Shown: piece after piece, positions 18,885 through 28,386 of the stretch
How positions within the stretch are numbered: position 1 is the first letter of the stretch
Layout of the letters: each line of letters begins with the position of its first letter
Assembly: GCA_001801025.1 (NCBI GenBank)
Contig: MGWO01000003.1
Location: 252,201 to 316,200, forward strand
DNA length: 64,000 nucleotides
Direction: 5' to 3'
DNA from: Gallionellales bacterium GWA2_54_124
GTDB lineage: Bacteria; Pseudomonadota; Gammaproteobacteria; Burkholderiales; Gallionellaceae
Notes under the pieces: generated by a model
Seen by the model: the letters and a program-made list of their open reading frames with translations, nothing else
Database searches by the model: none
Told to the model about the DNA's origin: nothing
Position numbers and translations under genes: made by a program

Positions 18885-21491
18885 ATGAATACCCAATACC
18901 GCAAGCCTTTGGCCGGGACCCGCCTGGACTACTTCGACACCCGGGAGGCCGTCAACGCCATCGAGTCAGGTGCTTATGCCAAACTACCCTACACCTCCAA
19001 AATCCTGGCAGAACAATTGGTGCGCCGCTGCGAACCGGAAGCCCTGACTGATGCGTTGAAACAGTTGATCGAACGCAAGCGCGATTTGGATTTTCCCTGG
19101 TATCCCGCCCGCGTCGTTTGCCACGACATCCTGGGTCAGACCGCCTTGGTCGATCTCGCAGGTCTGCGTGACGCGATTGCCGATCAGGGCGGTGACCCCT
19201 CCCTGGTCAACCCTGTTGTGCCGACTCAGCTGATTGTGGATCACTCTTTGTCTGTGGAAGCGGCGGGTTTCGACCCGGATGCCTTCAGGAAGAACCGCGA
19301 GATCGAAGACCGTCGTAACGAAGACCGCTTCCACTTCATCGAGTGGACCAAGACCGCGTTCAAGAATGTAGACGTTATCCCTGCCGGTAACGGCATCATG
19401 CACCAGATCAATCTGGAAAAGATGTCACCGGTGGTGCAGGCGCGTGATGGCGTCGCCTTCCCGGATACCTGCGTCGGCACGGATTCCCACACCCCGCACG
19501 TCGACTCGCTGGGCGTGCTGGCAATCGGTGTCGGCGGTCTGGAAGCCGAAACGGTCATGCTGGGTCTGCCTTCTATGATGCGCCTGCCGGATATCGCGGG
19601 CGTCAAATTGACAGGCCAGCGTCAGCCGGGCATCACCGCCACCGACATCGTGCTGGCTCTGACCGAATTTCTGCGCCGTGAACGTGTGGTGGGTGCCTAC
19701 GTCGAATTTTTCGGCCCGGGCGCGGATAGCCTCACCATCGGCGATCGCGCGACCATCTCCAATATGTGTCCGGAATTCGGTGCGACGGCGGCGATGTTCT
19801 ATATCGACGCCCAGACCATCACCTATTTAAAACTGACCGGCCGTGAACCTGAACAGGTAGCGCTGGTGGAAAACTACGCCAGAACCACCGGTCTGTGGGC
19901 GGATCAGATGGTTGCCGCCCAATACGAGCGCGTACTGGAATTTGATCTGTCCACCGTGGTGCGCAACATGGCGGGCCCTTCCAATCCGCACCGCCGTCTG
20001 CCTACCTCCGCCTTGCATGAACGCGGTATTTCTGACGAAGCAAAGCTGGAAGCTGGTCGTGTCAGCGAAGCAGAAGGCCTGATGCCGGATGGCGCCATTA
20101 TCATCGCGGCCATCACGTCCTGCACCAACACCTCCAACCCGCGCAACGTGGTTGCCGCCGCCTTGCTTGCCAAGAAAGCCAACGAACTGGGGCTGCTGCG
20201 CAAGCCCTGGGTCAAGACTTCTTTTGCGCCCGGCTCCAAAGTTGCCGAACTGTACCTGAAAGAAGCGGGTCTGCTCTCTGAACTGGAGAAACTGGGCTTC
20301 GGTATCGTCGGATTTGCCTGTACCACCTGTAACGGCATGTCCGGCGCACTCGATCCTAAGATTCAGCAGGAGATTATCGAACGCGACCTGTACGCGACTG
20401 CCGTCCTGTCCGGTAACCGCAACTTTGACGGTCGTATTCACCCCTATGCGAAGCAGGCCTTTTTAGCTTCCCCGCCGCTGGTCGTCGCCTACGCGATCGC
20501 AGGTACGATCCGCCTCGACATCGAGCAGGATGCGCTGGGCACCGATAAGTCGGGCAAGCCTGTCATGTTGAAAGACATCTGGCCGTCCGACGACGCGATC
20601 GACGCGGTCGTGGCCGCCTGCGTGAAGCCGGAACAATTCCGGCAGATCTACATCCCGATGTTCGATCTGGGAAAAATTGAAGTGGCGAAAAGCCCGTTGT
20701 ACGACTGGCGTCCGATGTCCACCTATATCCGTCGTCCGCCCTATTGGGAGGGCGCACTGGCGGGCGTTCGTACCCTGAAAGGGATGCGTCCGCTGGCCGT
20801 ACTGCCGGACAACATTACCACCGATCATTTGTCGCCATCGAACGCGATCATGGCCAACTCGGCTTCCGGTGAATATCTGGCGAAAATGGGCCTGCCGGAA
20901 GAGGATTTTAACTCCTATGCAACGCACCGCGGGGATCACCTGACCGCGCAACGTGCCACCTTCGCCAATCCTCAACTGGTCAACGAAATGGCCGTGGTTG
21001 ATGGTGAAGTAAAGAAAGGTTCTTTAGCCCGCGTGGAGCCGGAAGGCACGGTCATGCGCATGTGGGAAGCGATCGAGACCTATATGGATCGTCGGCAGAA
21101 CCTGATCATCGTGGCCGGTGCCGACTACGGCCAGGGCTCTTCTCGTGACTGGGCGGCGAAAGGCGTGCGTCTGGCCGGCGTGGAAGCCATTGTTGCAGAA
21201 GGTTTCGAGCGCATCCATCGCACCAATCTGGTCGGCATGGGCGTGCTGCCGCTGGAGTTCAAGGCGGGCGACACACGCAAGACCTACGTCATCGACGGGA
21301 CTGAAACCTATGATGTGGAAGGCGAGATTTCCCCGCGCGCCGACTTGGTCGTCGTGATGACCCGCGCCAATGGAGAAAAGGTGCGCATTCCTGTCACCTG
21401 TCGTCTGGATACCGCCGCTGAAGTTCGTGTGTATAACGCGGGCGGCGTACTGCAATGCTTTGCGCAGGACTTCCTCAAAGGAGCCGCATAA
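18885..21491 (+). CDS. acnD: Fe/S-dependent 2-methylisocitrate dehydratase (AcnD type)
   Basis: The 868-residue aconitase-family enzyme dehydrates 2-methylcitrate and works with PrpF, replacing the PrpD route. Three cysteines for the 4Fe-4S cluster are visible in SCTNTSNPRN and in GFACTTCNGMSG, and the swivelling domain carries YGQGSSRDWAAKG. ATG 18885 follows AAGGA; the frame extends further upstream into prpC but that part is not used. The stop TAA shares its last A with the ATG of prpF, so the two are translationally coupled. No prpD is present in the window. Confidence 0.95.
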   Translation: MNTQYRKPLAGTRLDYFDTREAVNAIESGAYAKLPYTSKILAEQLVRRCEPEALTDALKQLIERKRDLDFPWYPARVVCHDILGQTALVDLAGLRDAIADQGGDPSLVNPVVPTQLIVDHSLSVEAAGFDPDAFRKNREIEDRRNEDRFHFIEWTKTAFKNVDVIPAGNGIMHQINLEKMSPVVQARDGVAFPDTCVGTDSHTPHVDSLGVLAIGVGGLEAETVMLGLPSMMRLPDIAGVKLTGQRQPGITATDIVLALTEFLRRERVVGAYVEFFGPGADSLTIGDRATISNMCPEFGATAAMFYIDAQTITYLKLTGREPEQVALVENYARTTGLWADQMVAAQYERVLEFDLSTVVRNMAGPSNPHRRLPTSALHERGISDEAKLEAGRVSEAEGLMPDGAIIIAAITSCTNTSNPRNVVAAALLAKKANELGLLRKPWVKTSFAPGSKVAELYLKEAGLLSELEKLGFGIVGFACTTCNGMSGALDPKIQQEIIERDLYATAVLSGNRNFDGRIHPYAKQAFLASPPLVVAYAIAGTIRLDIEQDALGTDKSGKPVMLKDIWPSDDAIDAVVAACVKPEQFRQIYIPMFDLGKIEVAKSPLYDWRPMSTYIRRPPYWEGALAGVRTLKGMRPLAVLPDNITTDHLSPSNAIMANSASGEYLAKMGLPEEDFNSYATHRGDHLTAQRATFANPQLVNEMAVVDGEVKKGSLARVEPEGTVMRMWEAIETYMDRRQNLIIVAGADYGQGSSRDWAAKGVRLAGVEAIVAEGFERIHRTNLVGMGVLPLEFKAGDTRKTYVIDGTETYDVEGEISPRADLVVVMTRANGEKVRIPVTCRLDTAAEVRVYNAGGVLQCFAQDFLKGAA

Positions 21492-22675
21492 TGTCACGAG
21501 TAGCGCAAATCAAAATCCCCGCCACCTATCTGCGCGGGGGCACCTCCAAGGGCGTGTTCTTCCGGCTGGAAGATCTGCCGAAAATCGCGCAGGTGCCGGG
21601 CGCGGCGCGTGACCGACTGTTCCAGCGCGTGATCGGCAGCCCCGACCCTTATGCTGCGCATATCGATGGCATGGGGGGCGCGACCTCCAGTACCAGCAAG
21701 TGCGTGATTCTGTCGAAAAGCGCACGCCCGGATCACGATGTGGATTACCTCTACGGCCAGATCTCCATCGATAAAGACTTTGTCGACTGGAGCGGCAACT
21801 GCGGCAACCTGTCCACAGGTGCGGGCGCTTTCGCAATTCATGCAGGATATATTGATGCTGCACGGCTTGCAGGGGAGGGTGTCTGCACCGTACGCATCTG
21901 GCAGGCCAACATCAACAAGACCATCATCGCCCATGTGCCGGTCAGCCATGGTCAGGTGCAGGAAACCGGCGATTTCGAGCTGGATGGCGTGACCTTCCCG
22001 GCAGCAGAAATCGTGCTGGAGTTCATGGACCCCTCCGATGACAGTGAAGGCGGCAGCCTGTTCCCGACCGGCAATCTGGTTGACCTGCTCGATGTCCCCG
22101 GTGTCGGTAGTTTTCCGGCCACCATGATCACGGCCGGCATCCCGACTGTGTTTGTGAATGCGGCTGATATCGGTTACACCGGCACCGAATTGCGTGAAGC
22201 CATCAATACTGATCCTGCAGCACTGGCGCGTTTCGAGAAGATCCGCGTGGCGGGCGCATTGCGTATGGGGCTGATCAAAACCCCTGAAGAAGCCGCGACG
22301 CGCCAACATACCCCGAAGATCGCTTTTGTCGCACCTCCGGTCGACTATGTGGCATCAAGCGGCAAGACGATAGCAGCTTCTGAAGTTGATCTGCTGGTGC
22401 GCGCGTTATCGATGGGCAAGCTGCACCACGCTATGATGGGCACGGCAGCGGTTGCGATCGGTACGGCGGCCGCAATCCCGGGTACGCTGGTAAATCTAGC
22501 GGCGGGTGGCCGGGCGCGCAATGTTGTCACGTTCGGGCATCCCTCCGGCACATTGAGAGTCGGTGCGGCCGCAAGCCAAAACGGCGGCGAGTGGAAAGTG
22601 GAAAAAGTCACCATGAGCCGCAGCGCGCGGGTGCTGATGGAAGGCTGGGTACGCATCCCCGGCGATAGTTTTTGA
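21491..22675 (+). CDS. prpF: 2-Methylaconitate cis-trans isomerase
   Basis: The 394-residue protein has the diaminopimelate-epimerase-like fold of PrpF, recognisable from TYLRGGTSKGVFF, DGMGGATSSTSKC, SGNCGNLSTGAGAFA and MMGTAAVAIGTAAAI. It isomerises the AcnD product so that aconitase can hydrate it to 2-methylisocitrate. The start overlaps the acnD stop by one base (TAATG), which favours ATG 21491 over the upstream frame start at 21455. An 89-base gap follows before prpE, the longest gap in the operon up to that point. Confidence 0.94.
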   Translation: MSRVAQIKIPATYLRGGTSKGVFFRLEDLPKIAQVPGAARDRLFQRVIGSPDPYAAHIDGMGGATSSTSKCVILSKSARPDHDVDYLYGQISIDKDFVDWSGNCGNLSTGAGAFAIHAGYIDAARLAGEGVCTVRIWQANINKTIIAHVPVSHGQVQETGDFELDGVTFPAAEIVLEFMDPSDDSEGGSLFPTGNLVDLLDVPGVGSFPATMITAGIPTVFVNAADIGYTGTELREAINTDPAALARFEKIRVAGALRMGLIKTPEEAATRQHTPKIAFVAPPVDYVASSGKTIAASEVDLLVRALSMGKLHHAMMGTAAVAIGTAAAIPGTLVNLAAGGRARNVVTFGHPSGTLRVGAAASQNGGEWKVEKVTMSRSARVLMEGWVRIPGDSF

Positions 22676-22764
22676 CCGTCGTTTAAAAGCGCAGGTCAAG
22701 GGGGCATCGTTGCGGATTCCCTGATACAGGTCGGGGATGGGATACATAATGAGAGGAGTTAAAC

Positions 22765-24651
22765 ATGAGTTACACAGACGAATACCAGCGTTCGATGAAT
22801 GATCCGGAAGGCTTCTGGCGCAAGCAGGCCGAGGCGCTGGAATGGTTTAAATTTCCCGAACAGATCCTCAGGACGGAGGCCGACGGTCAGGGCTACTGGT
22901 TTGCTGATGGCGAGATGAACACGGCCTATATGGCACTGGATCATCACGTCAACACCGGACGGGGCGACCAGCTTGCACTCATTTTTGACTCTCCTGTTAC
23001 CCATACCAAGGCGACTTACACCTATTCACAGCTCACCGATGAGGTGGCTTTGACCGCTGGCATGCTGGTAGGTCTGGGCGTCGTCAAAGGTGATCGCGTC
23101 ATTATCTATATGCCGATGATCCCTGAGGCGGTGATTGCGATGCTCGCGGTTGCGCGGCTGGGTGCGATCCATTCGGTGGTGTTCGGAGGTTTTGCGCCGC
23201 CGGAGCTGGCAGTGCGTATCGATGACGCGACGCCAAAGGTGATTATGTCGGCTTCTTGCGGTATTGAAATCAAGCGGACGGTCGAATATAAACCGCTGCT
23301 CGATCGCGCGATCAGTCTGGCGGTTCATAAGCCTGAGAGCTGCGTGATCTATCAGCGTCCGCAATGTGTGGCAGCTATGACAGAACGCGATTACGACTGG
23401 AGCACGTTGCTGGCGAATGCGACGCCTGTCGGCTGCACCCCTGTGCTGGGCTCGGACCCTCTGTACATCCTCTACACCTCCGGCACGACAGGTAAACCTA
23501 AAGGCGTGGTGCGGGAAAACGGCGGCCATGCGGTAGCGCTCAAATACAGCATGAGTGCGATCTACAACGTCAATCCGGGCGAGGTGTTCTGGGCCTCATC
23601 CGACGTCGGCTGGGTGGTCGGACACTCCTACATCGTCTATGCGCCGCTGCTGCAAGGCTGCACGACGATCGTCTATGAAGGCAAACCGATCATGACGCCG
23701 GACGCCGGTGCGTTGTGGCGCGTGTGTGCCGAATACGGCGTCAAAGCCTTGTTCACCGCACCAACTGCGTTTCGCGCGGTGAAAAAGGAAGATCCTGACG
23801 CGCTGTTCATGAAAAACTATGATCTGAGTCAGCTGAAAACGATCTTCTCCGCAGGGGAGCGTCTGGATGCGCCAACCGAAATGTGGCTGGGCGAGCACAG
23901 CGGCAAACCGGTGATCGATCACTGGTGGCAGACGGAAACAGGCTGGGCGATTACCGCTAACCTGCAAGGCGTCGAATCTATGCCGGTGAAGCTGGGTTCG
24001 TCGACCAAACCTGTGCCCGGATTCAACGTGCAGATTCTGGATGAGCACGGTGAGGTGCAGCTGGCCGGCACGCAAGGGTATATCGCGCTCAAATTGCCGC
24101 TGCCGCCTTCCTGTCTCAACCGCGTGTGGGGCGACGACAAAAAATTCCGCGATAGTTATCTCACCTTCCTGCCGGGCTACTACACCAGCGGCGATGGCGG
24201 CTACGTCGATGAGGAGGGCTATGTGTTCGTGATGGGCCGCGTCGATGACGTGATCAACGTCGCAGGACACAGGCTCTCGACCGGCGAGATCGAAGAAGTG
24301 ATCGCGAGCCATCCCGATGTGGCAGAATGCGCGGTCATCGCGCGCGATGACGATATCAAGGGACAGACGCCGATGGGGCTGGTGGTGCTCAAAACGGGCG
24401 CGACCATCAGCGAGGCCGAGTTGCATAAGCAGTTGGTCGCCCGCATCCGAGAGACGATCGGGGCGATTACCTGTTACAAGGATACGGTCGTGTTAGCGCG
24501 CCTGCCCAAGACGCGTTCGGGCAAGACGCTGCGTAAAACCCTGTGTAATATCGTTAACGGACGCGAATACAGCGTGCCTTCCACCATCGACGATACGGCC
24601 GTGATTCCGGAAATCATAGAGGTGTTGCGCGGCAAAAAAATCGTTGCATAA
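22765..24651 (+). CDS. prpE: Propionyl-CoA synthetase
   Basis: The 628-residue acyl-adenylate-forming enzyme activates propionate to propionyl-CoA. It has the P-loop-like YTSGTTGKPKGV, the WWQTETGWAI core, YYTSGDGGYVDEEGY and, near the C-terminus, LPKTRSGKTLRK, whose lysine completes adenylation and is the site of regulatory acetylation in relatives. The length and operon context favour propionate over acetate as substrate. GAGAGGAG precedes the start. The 89-base gap upstream shows only a weak hairpin, so co-transcription with prpF is likely. Confidence 0.93.
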   Translation: MSYTDEYQRSMNDPEGFWRKQAEALEWFKFPEQILRTEADGQGYWFADGEMNTAYMALDHHVNTGRGDQLALIFDSPVTHTKATYTYSQLTDEVALTAGMLVGLGVVKGDRVIIYMPMIPEAVIAMLAVARLGAIHSVVFGGFAPPELAVRIDDATPKVIMSASCGIEIKRTVEYKPLLDRAISLAVHKPESCVIYQRPQCVAAMTERDYDWSTLLANATPVGCTPVLGSDPLYILYTSGTTGKPKGVVRENGGHAVALKYSMSAIYNVNPGEVFWASSDVGWVVGHSYIVYAPLLQGCTTIVYEGKPIMTPDAGALWRVCAEYGVKALFTAPTAFRAVKKEDPDALFMKNYDLSQLKTIFSAGERLDAPTEMWLGEHSGKPVIDHWWQTETGWAITANLQGVESMPVKLGSSTKPVPGFNVQILDEHGEVQLAGTQGYIALKLPLPPSCLNRVWGDDKKFRDSYLTFLPGYYTSGDGGYVDEEGYVFVMGRVDDVINVAGHRLSTGEIEEVIASHPDVAECAVIARDDDIKGQTPMGLVVLKTGATISEAELHKQLVARIRETIGAITCYKDTVVLARLPKTRSGKTLRKTLCNIVNGREYSVPSTIDDTAVIPEIIEVLRGKKIVA

Positions 24652-24681
24652 AAATGAGTCAGCAGTACACGGGTAGAGAAA

Positions 24682-26196
24682 ATGAGCATTAAAAAAGTAG
24701 ACGTATTGCTGGTGGGTGCCGGCGTGATGAGCGCGACGCTGGGCAAGTTGCTGGCGCTGCTGGATCCATCATTGAAAATCACCATGGTCGAGCGATTAAG
24801 CCGCGTGGCGAGCGAGAGCTCGCACGGGCTGAACAATGCCGGAACCGGGCACGCGGGTTATTGCGAGCTTAATTACACGCCGGAGCAGTCGGACGGCAGC
24901 GTGGATATCAACCGTGCGCTGGCGATCAATGCAGCCTACGAAGTCTCGCTGCAATTCTGGTCTTATCTGGTCGAGCAGGGTTCGCTGCCCTCGCCTGAAA
25001 AATTCATCAATCCGATTTTTCATCAGAGTTTTGTCTGGGGTGAAGAAAACGTCGAATTTTTGCGCAAGCGTTACCAGGCGCTGCACCCGCATCATCTGTT
25101 CGAGGAAATGGAATACAGCGAAGATCACGCCGTGTTGCGTAAGTGGATGCCGCTGGTGATGGAACATCGCGATCCGAAACAGCCGGTGGCCGCGACTCAG
25201 GTCAAGCACGGCACGGATGTGGATTTTGGCATGTTGACGCGCAAGCTGGTCAAAGCGATGACCAAACACTCTACCTTTGATCTGAAACTGGGTCATACCA
25301 TCACCGGCATGAAACAGTTTCCGGACGGACGCTGGCATGTACGGATCAAGGATAATCACAGCGAGCATAGCAAGACGATCGATGCGGGGTTCGTATTTTT
25401 AGGCGCAGGCGGCGGGGCACTGCCGCTGTTGCAAAAGTCAGGCATTCCGGAGAGTCTGGGCTACGGCGGATTTCCGGTCAGCGGCCAATGGCTGATCTGC
25501 AAGAATCCCGAGGTGGTCAGGCGCCATACCAGCAAGGTTTACGGAAAAGCGCCGACGGGTGCGCCGCCCATGTCGGTGCCGCATCTCGATACGCGGATTA
25601 TCGACGGCGAGCCGGCCTTGCTGTTCGGGCCGTTTGCCAGTATCACGACCAAATTTTTGAAAGAAGGCTCGGTGCTGGATCTGTTCTCGTCGCTCAAGTC
25701 GAACAATCTTAAACCGATGCTCGCCGTTGCACGGGACAATCTGGATTTAACACGCTACCTGATCACCGAGGCATTTAAATCTCACCGCGAGCGTGTCGTC
25801 AGTTTGCAGGAGTTTTACGCCGATGCTAAAGAGGAAGACTGGGAGTTAGCCTCAGCCGGACAGCGTGTGCAGATCATCAAGGGCTGTGACACCAAGGGCG
25901 GCCGGCTGGAGTTCGGCACTGAGATTGTGACCAGCCGTGACGGTACGCTTGCCTCCTTGCTAGGGGCCTCGCCCGGCGCCTCGACTTCGGTGCAGGCGAT
26001 GATCGAAGTGATTGAGCGCTGCTTTAGTGACCGGGTGGCAACGGGTCACTGGCAGGAGAAATTAAAGAAGATGATTCCGTCCTATGGCGAATCGCTCGAT
26101 GAAAACGAGGAGCTGCTGCATCTGGTGCGGGAGCGGACGCTCGCGACGCTAGGGCTTGAGCACAGAGCAGGAAAGCTTGGCAGCAAGCCGCGTTAA
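24682..26196 (+). CDS. mqo: Malate:quinone oxidoreductase
   Basis: The 504-residue FAD enzyme oxidises malate to oxaloacetate and passes electrons to quinone at the inner membrane surface. It has VLLVGAGVMSATLGKLL at the N-terminus, SSHGLNNAGTGHAGYCELNYT, and the late LASLLGASPGASTSV motif typical of Mqo. It starts 30 bases after prpE on the same strand. In this place it can return oxaloacetate to methylcitrate synthase, closing the cycle from succinate through fumarate and malate. That pairing is an inference from gene order. Confidence 0.94.
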   Translation: MSIKKVDVLLVGAGVMSATLGKLLALLDPSLKITMVERLSRVASESSHGLNNAGTGHAGYCELNYTPEQSDGSVDINRALAINAAYEVSLQFWSYLVEQGSLPSPEKFINPIFHQSFVWGEENVEFLRKRYQALHPHHLFEEMEYSEDHAVLRKWMPLVMEHRDPKQPVAATQVKHGTDVDFGMLTRKLVKAMTKHSTFDLKLGHTITGMKQFPDGRWHVRIKDNHSEHSKTIDAGFVFLGAGGGALPLLQKSGIPESLGYGGFPVSGQWLICKNPEVVRRHTSKVYGKAPTGAPPMSVPHLDTRIIDGEPALLFGPFASITTKFLKEGSVLDLFSSLKSNNLKPMLAVARDNLDLTRYLITEAFKSHRERVVSLQEFYADAKEEDWELASAGQRVQIIKGCDTKGGRLEFGTEIVTSRDGTLASLLGASPGASTSVQAMIEVIERCFSDRVATGHWQEKLKKMIPSYGESLDENEELLHLVRERTLATLGLEHRAGKLGSKPR

Positions 26197-26204
26197 ACCC
26201 GATT

Positions 26205-26726
26205 TCAGTAAGGCCTGCGGCCTATCCAGTTGCCGGCCGGCTGATACTGGCACGCCCATACCTGTGTGTCCTCGCAGATTGCCATGGCGCAACCGACCAT
26301 CGTTGTGGTGCGCCAGACCATTTGGGTATAGTGGCCGCACATTTTTCCACTTTGGCAGCGATTGCCGGCGTAATCGTAATCAGACCGCTCGCTCCCCCAG
26401 CTGTCGACGACCTTTTTAGCCGAGACCTTTTGCAGTTCACGCCGGCCGTCCGACCAGATGAGTGCACTCGCCCAGTACAAATTTTCTCCGTATTGTCCGG
26501 CAGCCTGGCTGTGGCGCATCTGGCAGCGATTGCTCTGTTTGAGGGTGTCGACCCAAATCTGAGCTGAGGCGGCAAGTTCCGGTGAGTAGCGCAGTTTTTC
26601 ATTGACACCCGCCTCCGCGCGCCACTTGTTATGTGTGTCGACCAGCAAAGCAGTGTCGATTTCACCGGCCCGGGCAGAAAGGACGGTCAGTGCGGTCAGC
26701 AGGGGTAGCCATAGGTGAATTTTCAT
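26205..26726 (-). CDS. Secreted CAP (SCP/PR-1) domain protein
   Basis: The 173-residue protein has an N-terminal signal peptide (about 20 residues, MKIHLWLPLLTALTVLSARA). A CAP domain follows, recognisable from VDTHNKWRAEAGV, GENLYWA, CGHYTQMVWRTTT and CQYQPAGNWIG. Six cysteines suggest disulfides after export, as in eukaryotic relatives. The start is set at ATG 26726 to give a normal signal peptide; the frame is open further upstream. CAP proteins have varied and often unknown functions, so none is proposed. It is transcribed toward mqo and divergently from the oxygenase gene, 63 bases away. Confidence 0.85.
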   Translation of the reverse strand: MKIHLWLPLLTALTVLSARAGEIDTALLVDTHNKWRAEAGVNEKLRYSPELAASAQIWVDTLKQSNRCQMRHSQAAGQYGENLYWASALIWSDGRRELQKVSAKKVVDSWGSERSDYDYAGNRCQSGKMCGHYTQMVWRTTTMVGCAMAICEDTQVWACQYQPAGNWIGRRPY

Positions 26727-26789
26727 CAGCTTGCTCAACACAAAAAAGTTGCATATGTTAACTTGTCGGTCACTTATCGGGTAATTACT

Positions 26790-27374
26790 ATGAACATCAT
26801 CGCCGAACAACTGCAGCACACAGGCTACATCGTACTGGACAATCCGCTGCCGGCATCATTGATGACCGCGCTTCGTGAGCGCTGTCAGGAAAGTCAGGCG
26901 GGTTTTGAGGCGGCCCATATCGGTCGCGGCACCGATAAAAAACAGATCAATTCGATACGCGGCGATGTGATTCGCTGGCTTGATGAGGGCAACGATACCG
27001 ATCAGGCTTATCTGGCATGGATGGAAAATCTGCGCTTAAAACTCAATGAAGCGCTGTATCTTGGATTATTTGACTACGAATGCCACTACGCCATTTATGG
27101 CGCCGGAACAGGATATGCAAAACATTCTGATGTGCTGAACGGCAAAAAAAACCGCGTACTGACTACGGTGTTGTATCTGAATGAAAACTGGCAGAGTAGC
27201 GATGGCGGTGAGCTTGTGTTGTTCGAGCCGGACGGCACAGAGGTGCTTGCCACAGTCGCGCCGAAATTTGGCACAATGATCATCTTTTTAAGCGAGTCAT
27301 TTCCGCATGAAGTCCTCATCTCTCACAGCACAAGGCGCAGCCTTACCGGATGGTTCCGTGTCAGCGGCAGTTAG
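26790..27374 (+). CDS. 2-Oxoglutarate/Fe(II)-dependent oxygenase, prolyl-4-hydroxylase type
   Basis: The 194-residue protein has the iron triad of the P4Hc family: the HxD pair in YAKHSDVLN and the distal histidine in SFPHEVL, with the 2-oxoglutarate-binding arginine in TRRSLTGWFR. Residues about 90-190 form the double-stranded beta-helix. It should hydroxylate a protein or free prolyl-type substrate with O2 and 2-oxoglutarate. The longer frame from 26715 is not used because ATG 26790 matches the family N-terminus. Its end overlaps the next gene by up to 68 bases, depending on that gene's start. Confidence 0.85.
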   Translation: MNIIAEQLQHTGYIVLDNPLPASLMTALRERCQESQAGFEAAHIGRGTDKKQINSIRGDVIRWLDEGNDTDQAYLAWMENLRLKLNEALYLGLFDYECHYAIYGAGTGYAKHSDVLNGKKNRVLTTVLYLNENWQSSDGGELVLFEPDGTEVLATVAPKFGTMIIFLSESFPHEVLISHSTRRSLTGWFRVSGS

Positions 27375-28386
27375 TGCGCTGCCCGAATATGCCATTGATC
27401 TGGCAGAAAAGAATGTCCGCGACATCCTGACTTTAGCCGTTGAACACACGCAGGCAGCCGTCGTGGTGTGGGATGCGCAGTGCGCGCTCTCCATCGCGCT
27501 GGCCAGCGCTTACCGGCGCTGCCTGCCGGAGGCGATATTTATCGATTTCGACAGCGTTGAGCCTGATACTGTGCGCGCTGAATTTGAGCGTTTAAAGCCG
27601 GGTGATCTGGTTGTGCTGATTCAGTCCACCAGTTTTCGCCTTGATGCCTTCCGGATTCGCGTGGAGCTCTTTAAACTGCAGCTTAAAGTTATTGAACATC
27701 CGCACCTGTCCCGTATGCCGGGCGATCAGGGGCTGCTGTACATCGAATCGCTCGCCTATGACCCTGTCTACGTTCGCGGCACAGGCCATGCGCTCAAAGC
27801 GCGCTTTGACAGCGCGCGAGTGGGTGTCATCAACAGCTTCGGCGAACAGCTGGTTTTTTCGACCGGATTTGAGCCTGCCAAACTGAACGTGGGCGACTAC
27901 AGTCAGATGCACAACGTCGGCGGACAATTTCCGATCGGCGAAGTGTTCACCGAATCGAAGGATCTGGAAGGATTGAATGGCCGGGTGCGCCTGTCGATTT
28001 TCGGAGACACCAGTTTTACCGTCAACAAGCCTGAGCGTCCGATCACGCTGATCGTCGATAAGGGGCGCGTGACCGGCACGGTCGATTCCACACCCGAATT
28101 CGACCTTGTTTTGGCCAAAATACGCGAAGACGAGGGCGAGATCTGGGTGCGTGAACTGGGTCTGGGGCTTAACCGGACTTTTACGCAGGACAGGCTGGTC
28201 AGCGACATCGGTACGTACGAGCGCATGTGCGGCGTGCATCTGTCGCTGGGCGCCAAGCACGGCAGTTACAACAAGCCGCAGATCAAAAAGTCGGCGGCCC
28301 GCTATCATGTGGACGTGTTTGCCTATACCGACACCATGACGCTGGATGGCGAAGTGATCTACCGCGACGGGGTGTGGGTGGTTTAG
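27307..28386 (+). CDS. Aminopeptidase T (M29)-like metallopeptidase family protein
   Basis: The 359-residue protein resembles the M29 aminopeptidase group in its C-terminal half: FPIGEVFTESKDLEGLNG, VRELGLGLN and CGVHLSLGAKHGSY are at the positions of metal-binding phrases in that family. The match is partial, so the family call is moderate and activity is uncertain. ATG 27307 overlaps the oxygenase gene by 68 bases; GTG 27358 would reduce this to 17 and is a real alternative. The stop overlaps the convergent kinase gene's stop by four bases. The close packing suggests co-expression with the oxygenase. Confidence 0.6.
   Translation: MKSSSLTAQGAALPDGSVSAAVSALPEYAIDLAEKNVRDILTLAVEHTQAAVVVWDAQCALSIALASAYRRCLPEAIFIDFDSVEPDTVRAEFERLKPGDLVVLIQSTSFRLDAFRIRVELFKLQLKVIEHPHLSRMPGDQGLLYIESLAYDPVYVRGTGHALKARFDSARVGVINSFGEQLVFSTGFEPAKLNVGDYSQMHNVGGQFPIGEVFTESKDLEGLNGRVRLSIFGDTSFTVNKPERPITLIVDKGRVTGTVDSTPEFDLVLAKIREDEGEIWVRELGLGLNRTFTQDRLVSDIGTYERMCGVHLSLGAKHGSYNKPQIKKSAARYHVDVFAYTDTMTLDGEVIYRDGVWVV

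Noticed and set aside
22676-22764. Operon terminator between prpF and prpE
   Set aside because: Only a weak hairpin without a U tract is present, and the functions on both sides belong together.
23596-24426. Long minus-strand open frame (276 codons) inside prpE
   Set aside because: It is antisense to a strongly supported gene, its His/Arg-rich translation is typical of a shadow frame, and no motif is present.
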